DNA of 64,000 nucleotides, from assembly GCA_036785705.1 (NCBI GenBank), contig JAWUZG010000056.1:6883001-6947000 (forward strand), written 5' to 3'. Of the stretch, positions 1-12,529 are shown piece by piece. Under the pieces are notes generated by a model. The model was not told where the DNA came from, searched no databases, and saw only the letters and a list, made by a program, of their open reading frames with translations. Made by a program: the position numbers and the translations under genes. Origin of the DNA: Acanthornis magna. Taxonomy: Eukaryota; Chordata; Aves; Passeriformes; Acanthizidae. Position 1 is the first letter of the stretch. Every line of letters starts with the position of its first letter.

Positions 1-60
1 ATCATGGCAGCTGCGGCGGGGATTGGCATGGCAGGATTGGCTTTCCTCTTGGTGCGGTAG
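1..60 (+). CDS. BCL2L10: BCL2L10 (avian NR-13), last 19 codons and stop, 5' part outside the window
   Basis: The window opens inside a plus-strand frame of 19 codons ending in TAG at 58-60. The peptide reads IMAAAAGIGMAGLAFLLVR: a small-residue, glycine-rich hydrophobic stretch closed by one arginine, typical of a C-terminal tail anchor. It closely resembles the C-terminus of chicken/quail NR-13 as I remember it. NR-13/BCL2L10 is a BCL-2 family survival protein whose tail inserts into the outer mitochondrial and ER membranes, leaving the BH domains in the cytosol. Context agrees: in human 15q21 BCL2L10 lies immediately 3' of MAPK6 and converges on it, and here MAPK6 is the next gene, on the opposite strand. 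BH1-BH4 and the upstream exon boundary are not in view, so identity rests on the tail plus synteny. Another tail-anchored protein is possible but less likely. Confidence 0.78.
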   Translation: MMAAAAGIGMAGLAFLLVR

Positions 61-1090
61 GCCCACGAACGGATCTTGCCAATGGAAAGTACTCTCAAAA
101 CTGACAATTTACCAGATTTCACTTTATTTTGTATAGAACAGACCCTCTAAGAAGAAGTCTATATTTTTAAACTGGCTCAGAAAACTGCCTCACCAAATCC
201 TTGGCTATAAACTGCTTCACTCGCTACCCAGTAACAGCACAAACAAATGCGTACTAGAGCACTGTTCGTGCATGTTCAAAACCTGTTGTCTTCAAACATC
301 CTCTGGACTTTGTTTTTGAAGGTGTAACCTAAACTTTAGCATGGTTCATGTACTGTAACTTCTGAGTGCTTGATGTTATGCTAGGAAAACGTTATGGTGG
401 GCTCGCTACTAAACCCTCTGTTCAAGACGTCTTATTTTCATGGAGGCAAGTCTTGGAACCCGCGTTCATTAATACTGTAAAGTGGGCGAACGTTGACTGT
501 GATCTAATGTGGTTTATGGCTTCAAACGTGGTGCACAGCACTTGTAATCAAAAGGCAACTAATTTGTTGATTTAGAGCAATTGGTGCCTGTGATGCAAGA
601 GGCATTAGGGCTTAATGTAACATAAGGCTGATTTCATTACACTACAAGAAGGTGAGTATTGATACAGGACAGTAATGGCTGCAGTACTGCTTCCTACTGA
701 AAGGAAAAGAATTTAAATATTAAACCTTAATTGGTATATTGAAATCCAGTGAAGGCTGGAATTTCTCTGGATTTCCCTTACAAAGTGAGAATTTCCATAT
801 ATCTTAATATATTTTTGAAGTATTTATCACTGTATAATACTTGTAGCCATGACATCTTTATTTTTGTTTAAAACTTAATGCTGGTTCTTGTCACTCTAGT
901 GCGTATCAAGCGTTGTCTTGTTTGAGTAATATTTCACTCTGTTTTCAAAATGCTGTGTATTTCTTTCAATGGTTGTACAAATTGCCTTATGTTTCTAGTA
1001 GCTTTTTAATAATGTTCCTGGGTTACTCACAGCGTGTACAATTTTACTATGGTGATTTCAAAGGTGAATAAATGTTGAGTATTTTTATTT
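61..1090 (+). other. BCL2L10: 3' UTR of BCL2L10
   Basis: This non-coding, AT-rich sequence directly follows the BCL2L10 stop codon. It runs to a canonical AATAAA at 1067-1072, followed by a T-rich stretch, so cleavage is expected near 1085-1100. No frame in it resembles a protein, and the 69-codon frame at 366-575 starts at GTG, not ATG. The length of about 1 kb is inferred from the first good poly(A) signal. A second hexamer at 1998-2003 could give a longer form. Confidence 0.65.
1067..1072 (+). terminator. Poly(A) signal AATAAA, likely the BCL2L10 3' end
   Basis: A perfect AATAAA about 1 kb downstream of the BCL2L10 stop is followed within 10-25 bases by TG- and T-rich sequence, as expected for a downstream element. 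It is the first canonical hexamer on this strand after the stop that I noticed. Confidence 0.65.
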
Positions 1091-1099
1091 TAAAAAAAC

Positions 1100-4000
1100 T
1101 TTCTGATTATTAGATCGGATGGGCGATGGTGCTCAGACGGTGAATGTTTTGGTGGTTACCTGGATGCATCAGTTTGTGTTCACTGTATTGCTGGTGCTTT
1201 GCCCTGAAATGAGGACTTGGGCAGCACCAGAGCAGTCTGATACGAGTCTTCGATGCAGTCCAAACTAGAGCTGACACAGCCTGAGGGGAAATTCCCATCC
1301 CAAAGGTCCATCTTCACCGCCGTGACTGGAAACAACCTGGTGGTTTTGTAGGCCAGAGTTTTCCAAAGTTTACTGACATAGCTGGGTGCAGTCAGGCTCC
1401 TTGGAGAGCTGCTCCTGCATGTAGAGAGTGACAGAGCTCTTGTTTCTTCCCTGCCAAGACTTGCTGCTGCCTTTCTCTCTCACACATGCTTTTTTACTGA
1501 AACTGGAGTTTCTGATACACATTATGATGACAACTGTGCAATGGGTTGGTGGAGTTCAACCTTTTGAATTAGTCATACTGAGCAGCTGTAATCTTGGAGG
1601 GTGTTGGGCTTTACTCTTTTAAAACAGTGGTATCATGCCCGTGTTTCCAAGATGGGAGCTCTGATGCCTGTTAAATGCTCCAAGTGTGTTGTTCAGCCTC
1701 CCTCCCTGGCTGGCTGTGGGCCCTCAGCTCTGCTCTTTGGGAGGGTCCCCCTTGGTGGGCAGCTGACTTCCTCTTGCTGTCCATCACTGTGCCTGGCAGT
1801 GGCCCCCCTGCTTCTGCTGCTGGCCACTGGGCCCTGGGGCAAGGCGTGCAGTGGCCATGGCCTCGTGCTGGACAGAGCAGCCTTGTGCTGGCTGGCCACA
1901 GATGTGGGGAGAAGGACAAAAAGGGACATTCAGGGACGGTAAGTCCTGTGGAGGCAGGAAGGAGCTGGTGGTCCTCCCCCTCATGCTGCTGGCTCTGAAT
2001 AAATGTCTGCTTGTTCTCCAGCTTCCAGTTCTCTAAACTTCAGCTTGCGTCCTCTCAGAAAAAGGATTAAGAGTCCAAGGTGCAGGACTGCTCAGTTCCT
2101 CTCTCAGGTTCCTACAGGGATGACTGCTTGTGGCAGCTGAATGCTCTGGGCATCTGCCTCCAGTCATCCAGGAGGCTGCAGTGCCTGAAACTTTACAGTG
2201 GGAGTGAGCTGGTTGGTGCTGGGAAGTGAAAGTAGTTTCTAAAATGTGGGATGCTTAGGGGGGTATATGATGAAAAGCATGGGAAATGGCAGGGCAAGAA
2301 ATGCTCTAAACAGAGGTCAAATGTCTCTCTTGTGCCAAACAGAACAAAGATAAAATATCTATATCTTGATTTTCAGTGTAATCTGATCTGGCAGGCCCCC
2401 AAAAAAACAATAGCAAAGAGGATATTATGCTGGCTTTTACAGTGCTCTGGAAAAGTGAAAAAAAAAACCAACCCAACAAACGCAGCCTGGAAATGTCCTT
2501 TAACGAAGTCACATCAGCTTTTGGTGTAAACCTGACCTTTTCCAAACTGCAGCTTGAAGAGCATCTGCTACTCATTCTCAGCCTGGGACAAGCTGGGAGA
2601 GCGAGCTTTCTGAGAGCCGGGAAAGCTGCAAGGCTGAAAGGAGGCTGCAGTGCAGCTCTGCAGTGAGTGCCTGGAGCCAGGCTGCTCTGGGCTCTGCTGG
2701 GAGCCTGTGCTCAGTCCCCTGAGAGCAGGGGGCACAGCCCAGGCTGCTGGAGCCTGGCACATGGGGCTAACTACCCGTCCTAGCTGTGCTCCCCGAGCTG
2801 CTCTCTGCTGACATGGGAATGTAGGACTAAAGAGTAGGACTTCAATCACTGAAGCCCCATTGATTTCAGGGTAGTTTAGACCAACGTACATTTGCGTGAC
2901 TTCTGATTTTTTAAAAATTTTTATTTCTGTTTCAGCCTGACGGTTTGTCTCAATGAAGTAATGTATTTTTCAATTGAAAACTGCTGCTCATCCTCTTTTC
3001 TGCCTCAGAAAAGGGAAGCAAGATGCTGCTGTTCCTTCCTTGAAATGCAGAAGGGGAGTAGGTGGTGTTTCAGTACAAGGCTGTGTCTAATCCTGACGAC
3101 AGCTTTTGGCTCTCCAACAGTTGTACTTCCTGGGCCCATGGTGGATGCAGCAGGTTCATTCTGTCTGAAGATGAGCACATGGCAATTGCTGCAGGTTCTG
3201 CTGGGGCTGCAGCATGCCTATGCCTGCAGAGCCCTGGGTTGCTTCAAGGCACTGAGTGCTGGCAGGCTCTTGCATCTGGGGGAAAAGGAGAGGAGTGAAG
3301 GTTCTGGCTGGGCTCTTCCATCACCCAGCTGCTTGTACCAGTTTTGAGTCTTTCCTGCTGTGCTGTGTATGAAGCCCTTTGCAGGGCTGAGGGGTGGGAA
3401 GGTGATGTTCCCAGTTCATAGTGGTGCTCACAATGGTCTCACGAGCTGTCAGCGTTATCTGCTGGTGCTGCATCTCCTCCCTACCCAGTTTCCTCCTGAA
3501 GGGACATCCACTGTAACCACGGGCCAAGGTTGCAGTGCGGTTGCAGCAGCCCAGCTATTCATTAAAGGAAAAAGGAATTTACTCATCAGGCTTCTTAAGA
3601 GCACTGAACTAGCCAGTGGGTTTGTTTTTGACTTGGAAAAAATGAGGCACTGCTCGAGCTCAAAAAATGTGAATTGCAGAATGGTGTTCTCTGGCAGTTG
3701 GTGAGCTGTTTTGCTGTGGTATGCAAAAAATCTGGTCTGGCATGTTGTGCTGGTGGAATTGGTGCTGATGCTGTGTCCTTTTCTGCCCATGCACGCTGAC
3801 CTGCAAGGTGGTACCCAAGCCTGGGTAGGACAGGAGAGCCCTGTTACAAATGACTTAACAACTGGACAGCTAAAAAATCCCCCAGATAATCACTGGAAAG
3901 AAAAAAGGTCAAGTACATGGCATTTATTCACATAATTCCACTTCTTGTACTCATTCTGTTTTGATAATGAAAACAAACTTCTATGTTTCACTTCTATTTC

Positions 4001-7000
4001 TCCGGCTGCTTTCTGTACCAGACTCGAGCTGGGTTGTCCTTGCCAGGACAAAATGCTGTGTGGGAGAGCAGGCACAGCTGGGAAATTACTTGCTTTCAGG
4101 TTTAAAAAGTGTCCCTGTAATTCCTTCTTAAATGCTGCCATTATTAGGAGCACTTTTAAATGCTATCCTCAAACAATTATCCTGTCTGATAAACTGCAGT
4201 TTTTAAATGAGAACAGAGTCAAAAATAAAAACATAAAATCCTGATTTACTTGAAGCCAAATGCAGGAAGTCTGAAAATCAACTCTGTGCTGAACTAATGA
4301 GATCGTTTTGTTGGATTTTTTCACTGCCTGGGCTTGGTCTATTTGTTTAATTCAAATGAGATCTTGAAGAGAGGACCTGGCTTTCATTGTCAGAGGAGTC
4401 TCTTTTCAAACAGGCTGTGTGTTCCTGCCCAGCCTGTGATACGTTTCTAGCACTACAGCCTGGAACTGGTACTTGCCCATTGGCAATCTCATGGTGTCTG
4501 GAGGTTCACCCAAGCTGGTGTATGTTGCACATTTCTTCTAGTTAAGAATTAAACCTATTAAAATGACTGTTTAAATTGGGGCCACGCCAACTATCAGGAT
4601 GAGTGAATCTGGTGGTCTGTAGTGAGAAATTGCAGTGCATTGGAAAAGCCTGTGTGCAGAGAGCCACTGTAGGCACTGCAGAAAGTTTGTGCTTTCTGGA
4701 TTTAATCCCTTTAATGGTTCGGACCTGTGGCTACAGTTCACTTGAGGGAGTTCTTGTGTGTGACCCAACCTGGTCTTTTGTTTGTCTCTGAACAGCTCAG
4801 CACATGGTGAGTAACAGCAGGAACCCCACACCCTGCTAACAGCATCTGGTACTGTCTTTTTTCGTTATCAAATGTGGCTTATACCATTAAGAGGGTGTGT
4901 GGGGAAGGGTGGCCTGGTTCCGTCTAAGCACAGGGGAGATGTCTGGGCTGCATTGCACCTCAGGGGGGACTGGACATGGCAGCTCTGCTCCGGGCAGCCT
5001 GCTCTGCAGCCTGACACCAAAGCCAGGAGTTCTTGCTGGCACTTTTAATTTGCAATGCGTAATAGTAAAAGGGCAAAACCACTTGGTTTCATCAAAGGCT
5101 GGGGAGAGAGCACTGTTTGTAGTGTGCTAGCTAATGGTTGGTTGGCTTCTTCCTTGTAGCTATTATTGTCTTTAGGAGAATCCCAGGCTGTTGTAATTAA
5201 TTTTGAAATGTTAATTATGAAGCTTTATGATGAACTCCTTGGGAACTCCTAAAATACAGGCAGAGCCGTGTGGCTATGGTGAGGAGCTGGTTAACTCCTG
5301 TCTCTCTGGGAGCTGCCAGCAAAAGCTCACTCATCACCCAAGCTCCTGGCACACAGGCTGGACCCTCCTGCTCCTCTGGCTGGACATGGCTGCACTGTGC
5401 CCCCAGGCTGGGCTTTCCCCCCCTCCTTAGACAGAGGATGTGACCCTGCGGTCCCAGGAGCCTGCCTGCTGGAAGCCTGGCCCTGCTGGGCTGTACCCAG
5501 TGCCATCCTGCCCCTGGCAGCCTGGGCATGGCTGCCTCTTGGTGCCAAGCACAAGCCCTTGAAAGAGGGGCCATGCTGGGTGGGTGGTGGTTCGATGACT
5601 GTGTAACGAATATGATGCATGAGCGAGAACAAATTCCACCAGTGGTGTGTAAAACAACCTTGTAAAGCGGCGGTGCCGTGATGAGTGGCAGCTGAGAGCT
5701 GATGGTGCTTGACAGGCAAGGCAAACGCTTGTTTCCTGATATCCAGCAGAGATTTAAATGTGGAGCCTGATTACACAGGGAGCCTACAAGTGATGAGGTT
5801 CCTTGAGCACATCATACCCAAGCTGGATTGGTGGTGCTTCCAGGCAGGTGCCAGTGCTGCCGAGGAGGGGCTGGATTTCCTCACACAGCCCCACGGGAAG
5901 TGGCACCACTGGGCTGTGACAGGCTGTGACAGTGTCCCTGTGACAGGGGTGTGGGGCACAGCCACTGCCTGCTGTGGAAGCCTTGACCTGCAGTCAGCCA
6001 GTCAGTAAGTGGTTTCCATCCCAAAACTCCACAGGAACCCCTGAGCTTTCTGAACAGTCTGTAAAATGTGCAAGGTTTGAATATTTTACTCTATTTTTTT
6101 TTCTATTTTTTTTTTTTTCCCCCAAACCCCACTGTGCCCTAAAGGGCATACACCTGACTGGCAGTCCCAGCCTGAGTACCTCTCCTGCTGGGGCTGCTGC
6201 TCAGCACAGTTCAGTCACGGTGATAGCATGAAGAACCCACCATCCTTAAGTGTTCTCACTGCCAGTCCTGTAGGCAGCTCTCTGCCATAGTAGCATCACC
6301 CTTCTGATCTGGAAAAAGGAAAAAAAAAATCAATTACTCATAAACTCATTTGAAAAATGTGCAAAATAGCACAAATCTTGCTTGTGTCTGTTTTTAAAGA
6401 AAAGAAAAATCCTCTGGGGTCTTGTGTATTGCCCTTGGTGATGTTCAGAGCAGAACACCTGCCACTCTGAAACCCTTCCAGGTTTCCTGGTCGTTTTTTC
6501 CAAGCGAAGGCCTGCTACATGGGAGGAAAAGGTTAAGCGTGGGAGTGAGCAGGGCAAAAGATTATGTGAAACAGAAATCCCGGCGCTGTTTGTTCTGCCA
6601 TCTGCTCCACGCTCGATCCAGGCAGTGGGTGGTTTCCCAGAGTGCCCCTGCACGGCTGGCAAAGGGCTTTGAAGTGCCCGAGCTGGCAGCACCGAGCCGG
6701 CTGAGAGCCACATCCCTGCTGTCCCGGGGAGCTGCCCTTGGGCAGGGTGAGGCTGGGTGCTGTGGCCTGGCAGCTGTAGGCACTTCTGGTGGCCATGCTG
6801 GAGCTAACACCGACAGGAAAGCCTGGACTTGAGTTCCTTTGGCACAAAGGCAGTGGGCGCAGGGGTGTCGGGGTTGGCACATCTGTGCAGGGAGCACTGG
6901 GGCAGGACGGCCACAACTTCCCTGGGGCTGCTCGTGGCTCCATCACTGCAGCAAGGCACCAGAGCTGCAGGATTGCTCCCCATTGCTCCTCATGCCCATG

Positions 7001-10000
7001 CCACGTGCTGCCACCATCCCCACGAAGCAGAGGCGGGGCAGGCTGAGCCCAGCGCGGCTCTGTGCCACACACCAGCTGCAGGATGAGCTGAAGTGTGGGA
7101 GGGTGGAGGTGTTTGTCCCTGCTTCAGGGACAGCTGGTGAAAGAAAGGTGAAATCATCTTGCCTCTTACTGCTGGAGCCCCCTTCTGCTCTGCCTCCTCC
7201 CCAACCCCCTTTTCCTGCTCTGCCCTGGTCCCCAGCCCTGCAGTGCCCGGGGCTGGGGGTTGTGCATTCCCTGTTCCTCATCCCCCTCTGCCCCCCACCC
7301 GCCCTCCCCACACTGTTCTCACTTGGGAATGTGACCTTGCTCTCTAGATTATTTACAGACAAAATATTGCTGCAAGCCTGGGGAAGGGTTTTCTCTGTTG
7401 TTTTTGCTTTTTTTTTCAAAGTGACTGGATTCCACAAAAGCTGAATTATTCCAAGGGCGTGGGGGGCCTGGTGGGAACGCTTTGCTCTGTTTGGGAACAG
7501 GCTGCCTGCAGCCATCTTCCCTGGCCAGCACAGGGATGCTAGAGGCTCTTAGTTTCCCCAGCTATACTGAACAATCTGTCTCTGGTTTTCTTGGAAAAAT
7601 CCACCCCCTGCTCAGGGAAGGCTGCCAGGATGGGACACGAGCATTAACAGGGCTGTGGCACACATGTAACCAGGACCTGGGCTGCTTCCCGAGGTGTGTG
7701 TGAGCAGGCGCAGAGAGCTGGCTGCGGGTCAGTGCAGATCCAGGAGTGCTTTATGTGGCTCCCCTCCCCACACTCCTGGAGCTCTCCACTTCCCCTCACT
7801 CGAGAGCTCCTGGGTCTCCTGCTGCTCTTGCAACACAGACTTGGTTTGCTGAGGACCTCAGACAGCGCTGTCACATCCGATCGGAAGCTGTGGTGGGCTG
7901 ATTTCTCCTTTTTTTTTGCTTTTACTGGCAGGACCAGCAGCTGCCCTTTTCCCGCTGCTGACAGTTCTTCTGTCTAGCTGAACTTCTGAAAGCCTCATGG
8001 TGGTGGTTTCCCACTGAGCAGAGCCCTCATGCCCTTGACCTTGCAGGGCGGCGGCTGCGTCCCCTTCGCGTGGCTGCTGGAGGCCACGGAGCTGTGCCTT
8101 GTACGCAGTAATGGGAGTGTTAGGTTCCAGCAGCCTTGGGTGTTTGGGATGGGGCTGATGTGGGGTCCCTGGCTGGCACTGGTTTCCTTACAAGGTCAGC
8201 ATGAGCCTTCAGGTGCCCAAAGTCTAGGAGTTGTCCTGAGTAAGGCTGTGTGCTCAGCTTTTTTTGGGAGTAAGCACTGTCAATGGAGCTAAACTTGATC
8301 ACAGACAGAGTGCCTGTTTTGCTGTGGGAAGAGCTCTTATGCCAAATCCCTTGGTCTGGCTCGGCATGCACCGTGGCTTGATCTCTCTGGAGAACAAGCT
8401 GGGGCTGCTGAAGGTCTGGCAGGAGCACGCTCTTCTCCCCGCTCAGAGCGGGGCTGCTGCCGGGAAGTTGCTCAGCAAGTGCGGCCACAGGGGTTGACCA
8501 TGGAGCAGGCACTTGCAAAGCCATTCCCCGCCTGCTGTGGCATTAGTGCCAGTCCTCTGAAGAGACTCCAGCTTTCCCAGAGTGTGGAGGTGATGGTCTC
8601 ACCCAGGCCCTTGCAGAAGTGTTGGGTGCCAGAAGGATGCTGATCAGTGAGAGGATGCTGAGGGAATGGAGACGGTGCCCCTCTCAGCAGGAACTTGGTC
8701 AACCAGGCGTGTTCAGCTGGTGGTGCTTTGGAAGCCCAATTTGCTGCAGACTCGTCTGGCTGGTGGAGTGATGGGAAGTGCTCTGGTCTGTGTGCTGGTT
8801 TGGGGGCTACTGAGCTACGGAGCACTCTGGGCAAATCATAAATATGAACAAGGGCAAAAATCAATGGACTTTGTTCAACAGAATTCTGAAATTTCCCTTG
8901 TTGAGAAACCATAGGGAAGGCTGGAACAGGAAGACAAGTGGTTTATTATTTTAGTCAAATCCCTGACTTGGCTACAGTCAGCATATTCAGTAGTGGGGCA
9001 GAAACTCACCAGGTGAGAGGCAAAAGTACCTGCAGAGATGAAGTGCAGAGGCAGCAGCTAAAGGGCATCACGGGGCTGTGCCTGTAGGGACTGCTCCTTA
9101 TCAGCACACCTGCTGACAGCATTGCGAAAGCAGCCCCTTGCCACCTGTGCCTTTGGGGAGCTGGGGATTTTTCTGATGGAGCTGTAGTTTTCAGGGATGT
9201 CTGGGTTATCCTTTTTTACCGCCTGGGAAAGCAGGAGGGAAGGGAGCACGAGGTCTCTGCTCATGCTGCCATGAGAATGGGTCCCGGTACATCTCGCTCC
9301 AGACCTGCTCTGCATGCATCCGTGTACAGTCAGTGCTGCTCCTTACTAATGGGGTCTCTGGCACTTTGCTTCCAGCCCAGAATTAATGACTCAGCTGGCC
9401 TGAGAACCAAGGGTGACCAGCCCCATGCCATGCAGGGGTGCAGAGCAGTCTCAGCAGGTTCCACCTGAGGAAAGGGTCCAGTGAGGCTGCTGCTGAGTAG
9501 CTCTCCATAGTGTTAGGCTAGCAGTGTCCCAGTTCCCTCAGGGTAAGCTTTCATGGGTATTCGTGCCCCCTTAAAATAGGAAATTTGGCATCCTGAGCTA
9601 AGCATCTTCTCTTCCTGGGTGTCCCAAATGGTTAATGATCCCAGCAGCAGTGGGTGGGTGGTGAGGAGGTTGATTGCCTCCTGCAAGGTACATAAAGTTT
9701 CGCTCTTCTGCAGAAACACAACACTTGTTCAGCCAGGTAAATAACTGGTTTAAAATCCCCTCTCACAGCAGCTGACCCTACACGTGTTTATCCAAGTGAC
9801 TGGAGCTGTGCCAGCCTCTCTGGTAAGTGACCTTTCCCAAATTTTTCTTTTCAAGTTGACATTTGAGAAGGGGGGGAAAAGTCACAGCAACAAGCGGTGT
9901 TTTAACAGTGATAAAGCTTTACCCGTCAACAAAGCCAGGAAAGCCGCACTGGAGCCTGCACTGGCGGCTCTGCCATCCCTGCCGGAGTCCATATGGACAG

Positions 10001-12450
10001 TGCTGGCTTATGTTTCCCGACCTGCTTGGGTCTGCATGAACCAGCATCTGCAGTATCTGTGGGCTGCTCCTGCTGCATGGGCTGGGCTGGATGGTTCTGC
10101 AGCTCCTGGGAAAGGCTCCTGAGTGCAATTAAGTCTAAGGCAGCTGCTGGCAGCTGGAGGCACTCAAAAGTATTAGTTCATTACTGCAATTCAAATGAGG
10201 AAGAGTCTTAAATCTCTGAGAAGAATCTGGGTTTGGCAGGCAGTGGAGTGCTCAGCTTATTGGGAAAACGCCTTGGACAACTTTGGTAAATGTTCTACTG
10301 TGTGTTCAGGGAAGTAAAATTTACCCCTAATTTTCATGTTCCTTGGTTCTCAGCTTCAGCACTGCCATGACTCACCCCTTGCTCCTTACAGTGCTCTCAC
10401 ATGGAGCTATTAAACTGAAGTCTCTGTGCTTTGGAGGAGGTTTACCTCTTAGCCCAGATGCCCAGTACATGAGCTCCTCTTCCAGACTGGAAATCCCAAG
10501 GGCTTCACAGAAGGCTGCTCAGCACATTTGGGTTACCCAAATCCTACTCTCCACACATTCTGGCCGATGCCCTATCACCTCTCAGGCAGTCCCATCTGCA
10601 CCGGGCTCTGCGGGATCTCCTGGGTGTCCCTGCCTTCTCCATCTGCAAAACCCGCAGCCCTCCTGGCCTGCCCCTGCAGCCCTTTCCCAGGCTTTTGGCT
10701 CAGCTGCAGAAGGTGGCAAGGACTGAGAGCAGCAATCCTCCCTTCCAACTCCCCTCCAGAGTGCTGCTAGAAATGGGCCAGCCTGGAGCCATGCCTGCAC
10801 AGCTCTGCCTTGAGAAGAGAAATTGAAACAAGGACTTTCCACTTGGTTGTGTTTTTCATAGCATGAGGGGCAGGAGATTGCTGGAAGCAGTGGCAGCAGG
10901 GATTCCCCAGACCTGGGTGCTTTCCTGGGAATTCTTGCAGACAGCCTGACGGGAGTGGGTGCAGAAAGGCAGGAGGCAAGGGGGGCACGGGGCAGCACTG
11001 CAGTCAGACAGGGACAAGCTGCTGGCTCAGGGTGACACTGGGCAGCCCCATGCCAGAGCCCTGTGGGCTGGCAGCAGCCTCTGCTTTCAGAAAGCCACTG
11101 TTTTGTGACAAGTGTCTGTTGAGAAACACCTAAGTGCCTCTGTCAAGACAGGCCTGATGGATCCACTTGGTTTGTGGCTATGCCGGTGCTTGGATTTAAT
11201 CTATTTGTGCAAGAGGAAAAAACAACAAAAAAGCCCAGATAAGTGCAGCAGCAAAGATGCTTCTAGTGAACTGACAGCCAAGCCTTGCCTTTGCTGACCC
11301 TGTCCCTGTGCAGGCCCAGTTCCGCAGCCAGGGCAGGCAGGGCACACAGCCCCCAGGCTGGCAGCAGCAGGGCCAGCAGCTCACAGAGTCCCCTGTTAGG
11401 AGCATCCATCTGCCACAGCTCTCCCCAGTCCGTGCTGTCTCCAGGAGGGCTCTAGCCCTGAACATTAACATCAGGTAGATGAGCTTCTTTGCTGGGCTGT
11501 CACTGAGTGATGCTCGTGTGAGGCTCTGTGGCTGCTTGGCAGTGATGGCAACTTTGGGACCTCATGCACTCAATTATCTTTAATCTGCTGTGGCAAGAGT
11601 GCCTCATTTTGCTTCTGCTCACGGCCAGCCCTGGTGCTGGCTCGCTGCAGGGTCGGTACGTGAGCCCTGGAGCGGGACAGCCTGTATCCGGAGCCTTCCT
11701 TCCTCTGTGATAACGTCAGTGCTGGAAGCAGGCAGCTATTTTGGTCCCAGGAATGCCAGCGGATGATTTCACTTTTGTTTCGTACCCGATAACCTTTCCC
11801 ATCACAATGAGAGACGACGTCCGTGCTCCCTGTGCTTCCGTGTGCGAGGGGAAAGCCATTCAAGCGCCTCTGCAGGGGAAAAGAAAGAGCCAGGTTAAAA
11901 ATAGCTTCTGATTGTCCATGGAGCCTGGGCAAAGGAAGGGCAAAAGCCTTTCCTTGTTCCACTGTCCAGTCCCATACACTGGGAGCAGCTTTTCTGGCTG
12001 AGCCGGGGCACGAGGACAGCGACCATGGGAATATTTGGTGTGCTGGCTCTTTGCGTCAGCCTCATGGGGATGGGAAGTTCTGTGAGACACTTTCTTCTCC
12101 ATGCGGTTGTCCCAATGTGGGGCTCCAGGAGAGCTACAGCCACCCCCTTTGCTCATCACTTGCCTGTCTCTACCCTTCCTGCCCTTCTCCTAGTCCTTTC
12201 CCTGCTGGGTTTTGTGGCTGGATGCTCGGTCAGGAGCTCGGCGAGACAAACCTACCCAGGGCCCCAGGCGAGATAAGTCTGGTCAAACCCAAATTGCTAA
12301 AGCTCAGCTCCAATTCTTATTTCCTGTGGGGAAGGAGTTGGCTAAAGTAACTTGTTTTTTTTTTCAAGCTTTCAGCCTTTGACTTCCCACGAACTGCTGA
12401 CCCATCATGTGACAGGGGCCGTGGTGGGGCCACCGCCGCGAGATGTGGGA
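1100..12450. other. Intergenic DNA between BCL2L10 and MAPK6, first part; no gene seen
   Basis: Moderately GC-rich sequence with many CTGG/CAGG-type words and frequent stops in all frames. The open frames (up to about 200 codons at 6839-7444 and 6943-7515) are compositionally biased, overlap on both strands and show no domain I recognise. Small structures seen are a poly(T) run near 6093-6120, a 10-bp doublet GCTGTGACAG at 5913-5932, and donor-like GTAAGTGA near 9821. No transfer RNA, ribosomal RNA or transposon coding sequence was recognised. Confidence 0.6.
1998..2003 (+). terminator. Second AATAAA, possible distal poly(A) site
   Basis: The hexamer is followed by TGTCTGCTTGTTCTCC, which is U/GU-rich. 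It could serve a longer BCL2L10 transcript, but nothing else ties the 1.1-2.0 kb sequence to that gene, so this may be a chance match. Confidence 0.25.
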
Positions 12451-12454
12451 TCGC

Positions 12455-12478
12455 CACTGATCACCCATGTGATCAGTG
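12455..12478. repeat. Perfect 10-bp inverted repeat with a 4-bp spacer
   Basis: CACTGATCAC at 12455-12464 is the exact reverse complement of GTGATCAGTG at 12469-12478, separated by CCAT. Shortly downstream, an imprecise CAGCTCCCCCC unit is repeated between about 12493 and 12521. The palindrome could bind a dimeric factor or extrude as a cruciform. No function can be inferred from the sequence alone. Confidence 0.8.
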
Positions 12479-12529
12479 TGGGGAAGGGCCCACAGCTCCC
12501 CCCCAGCTCCCCCCCAGCTCCCATGGGTG

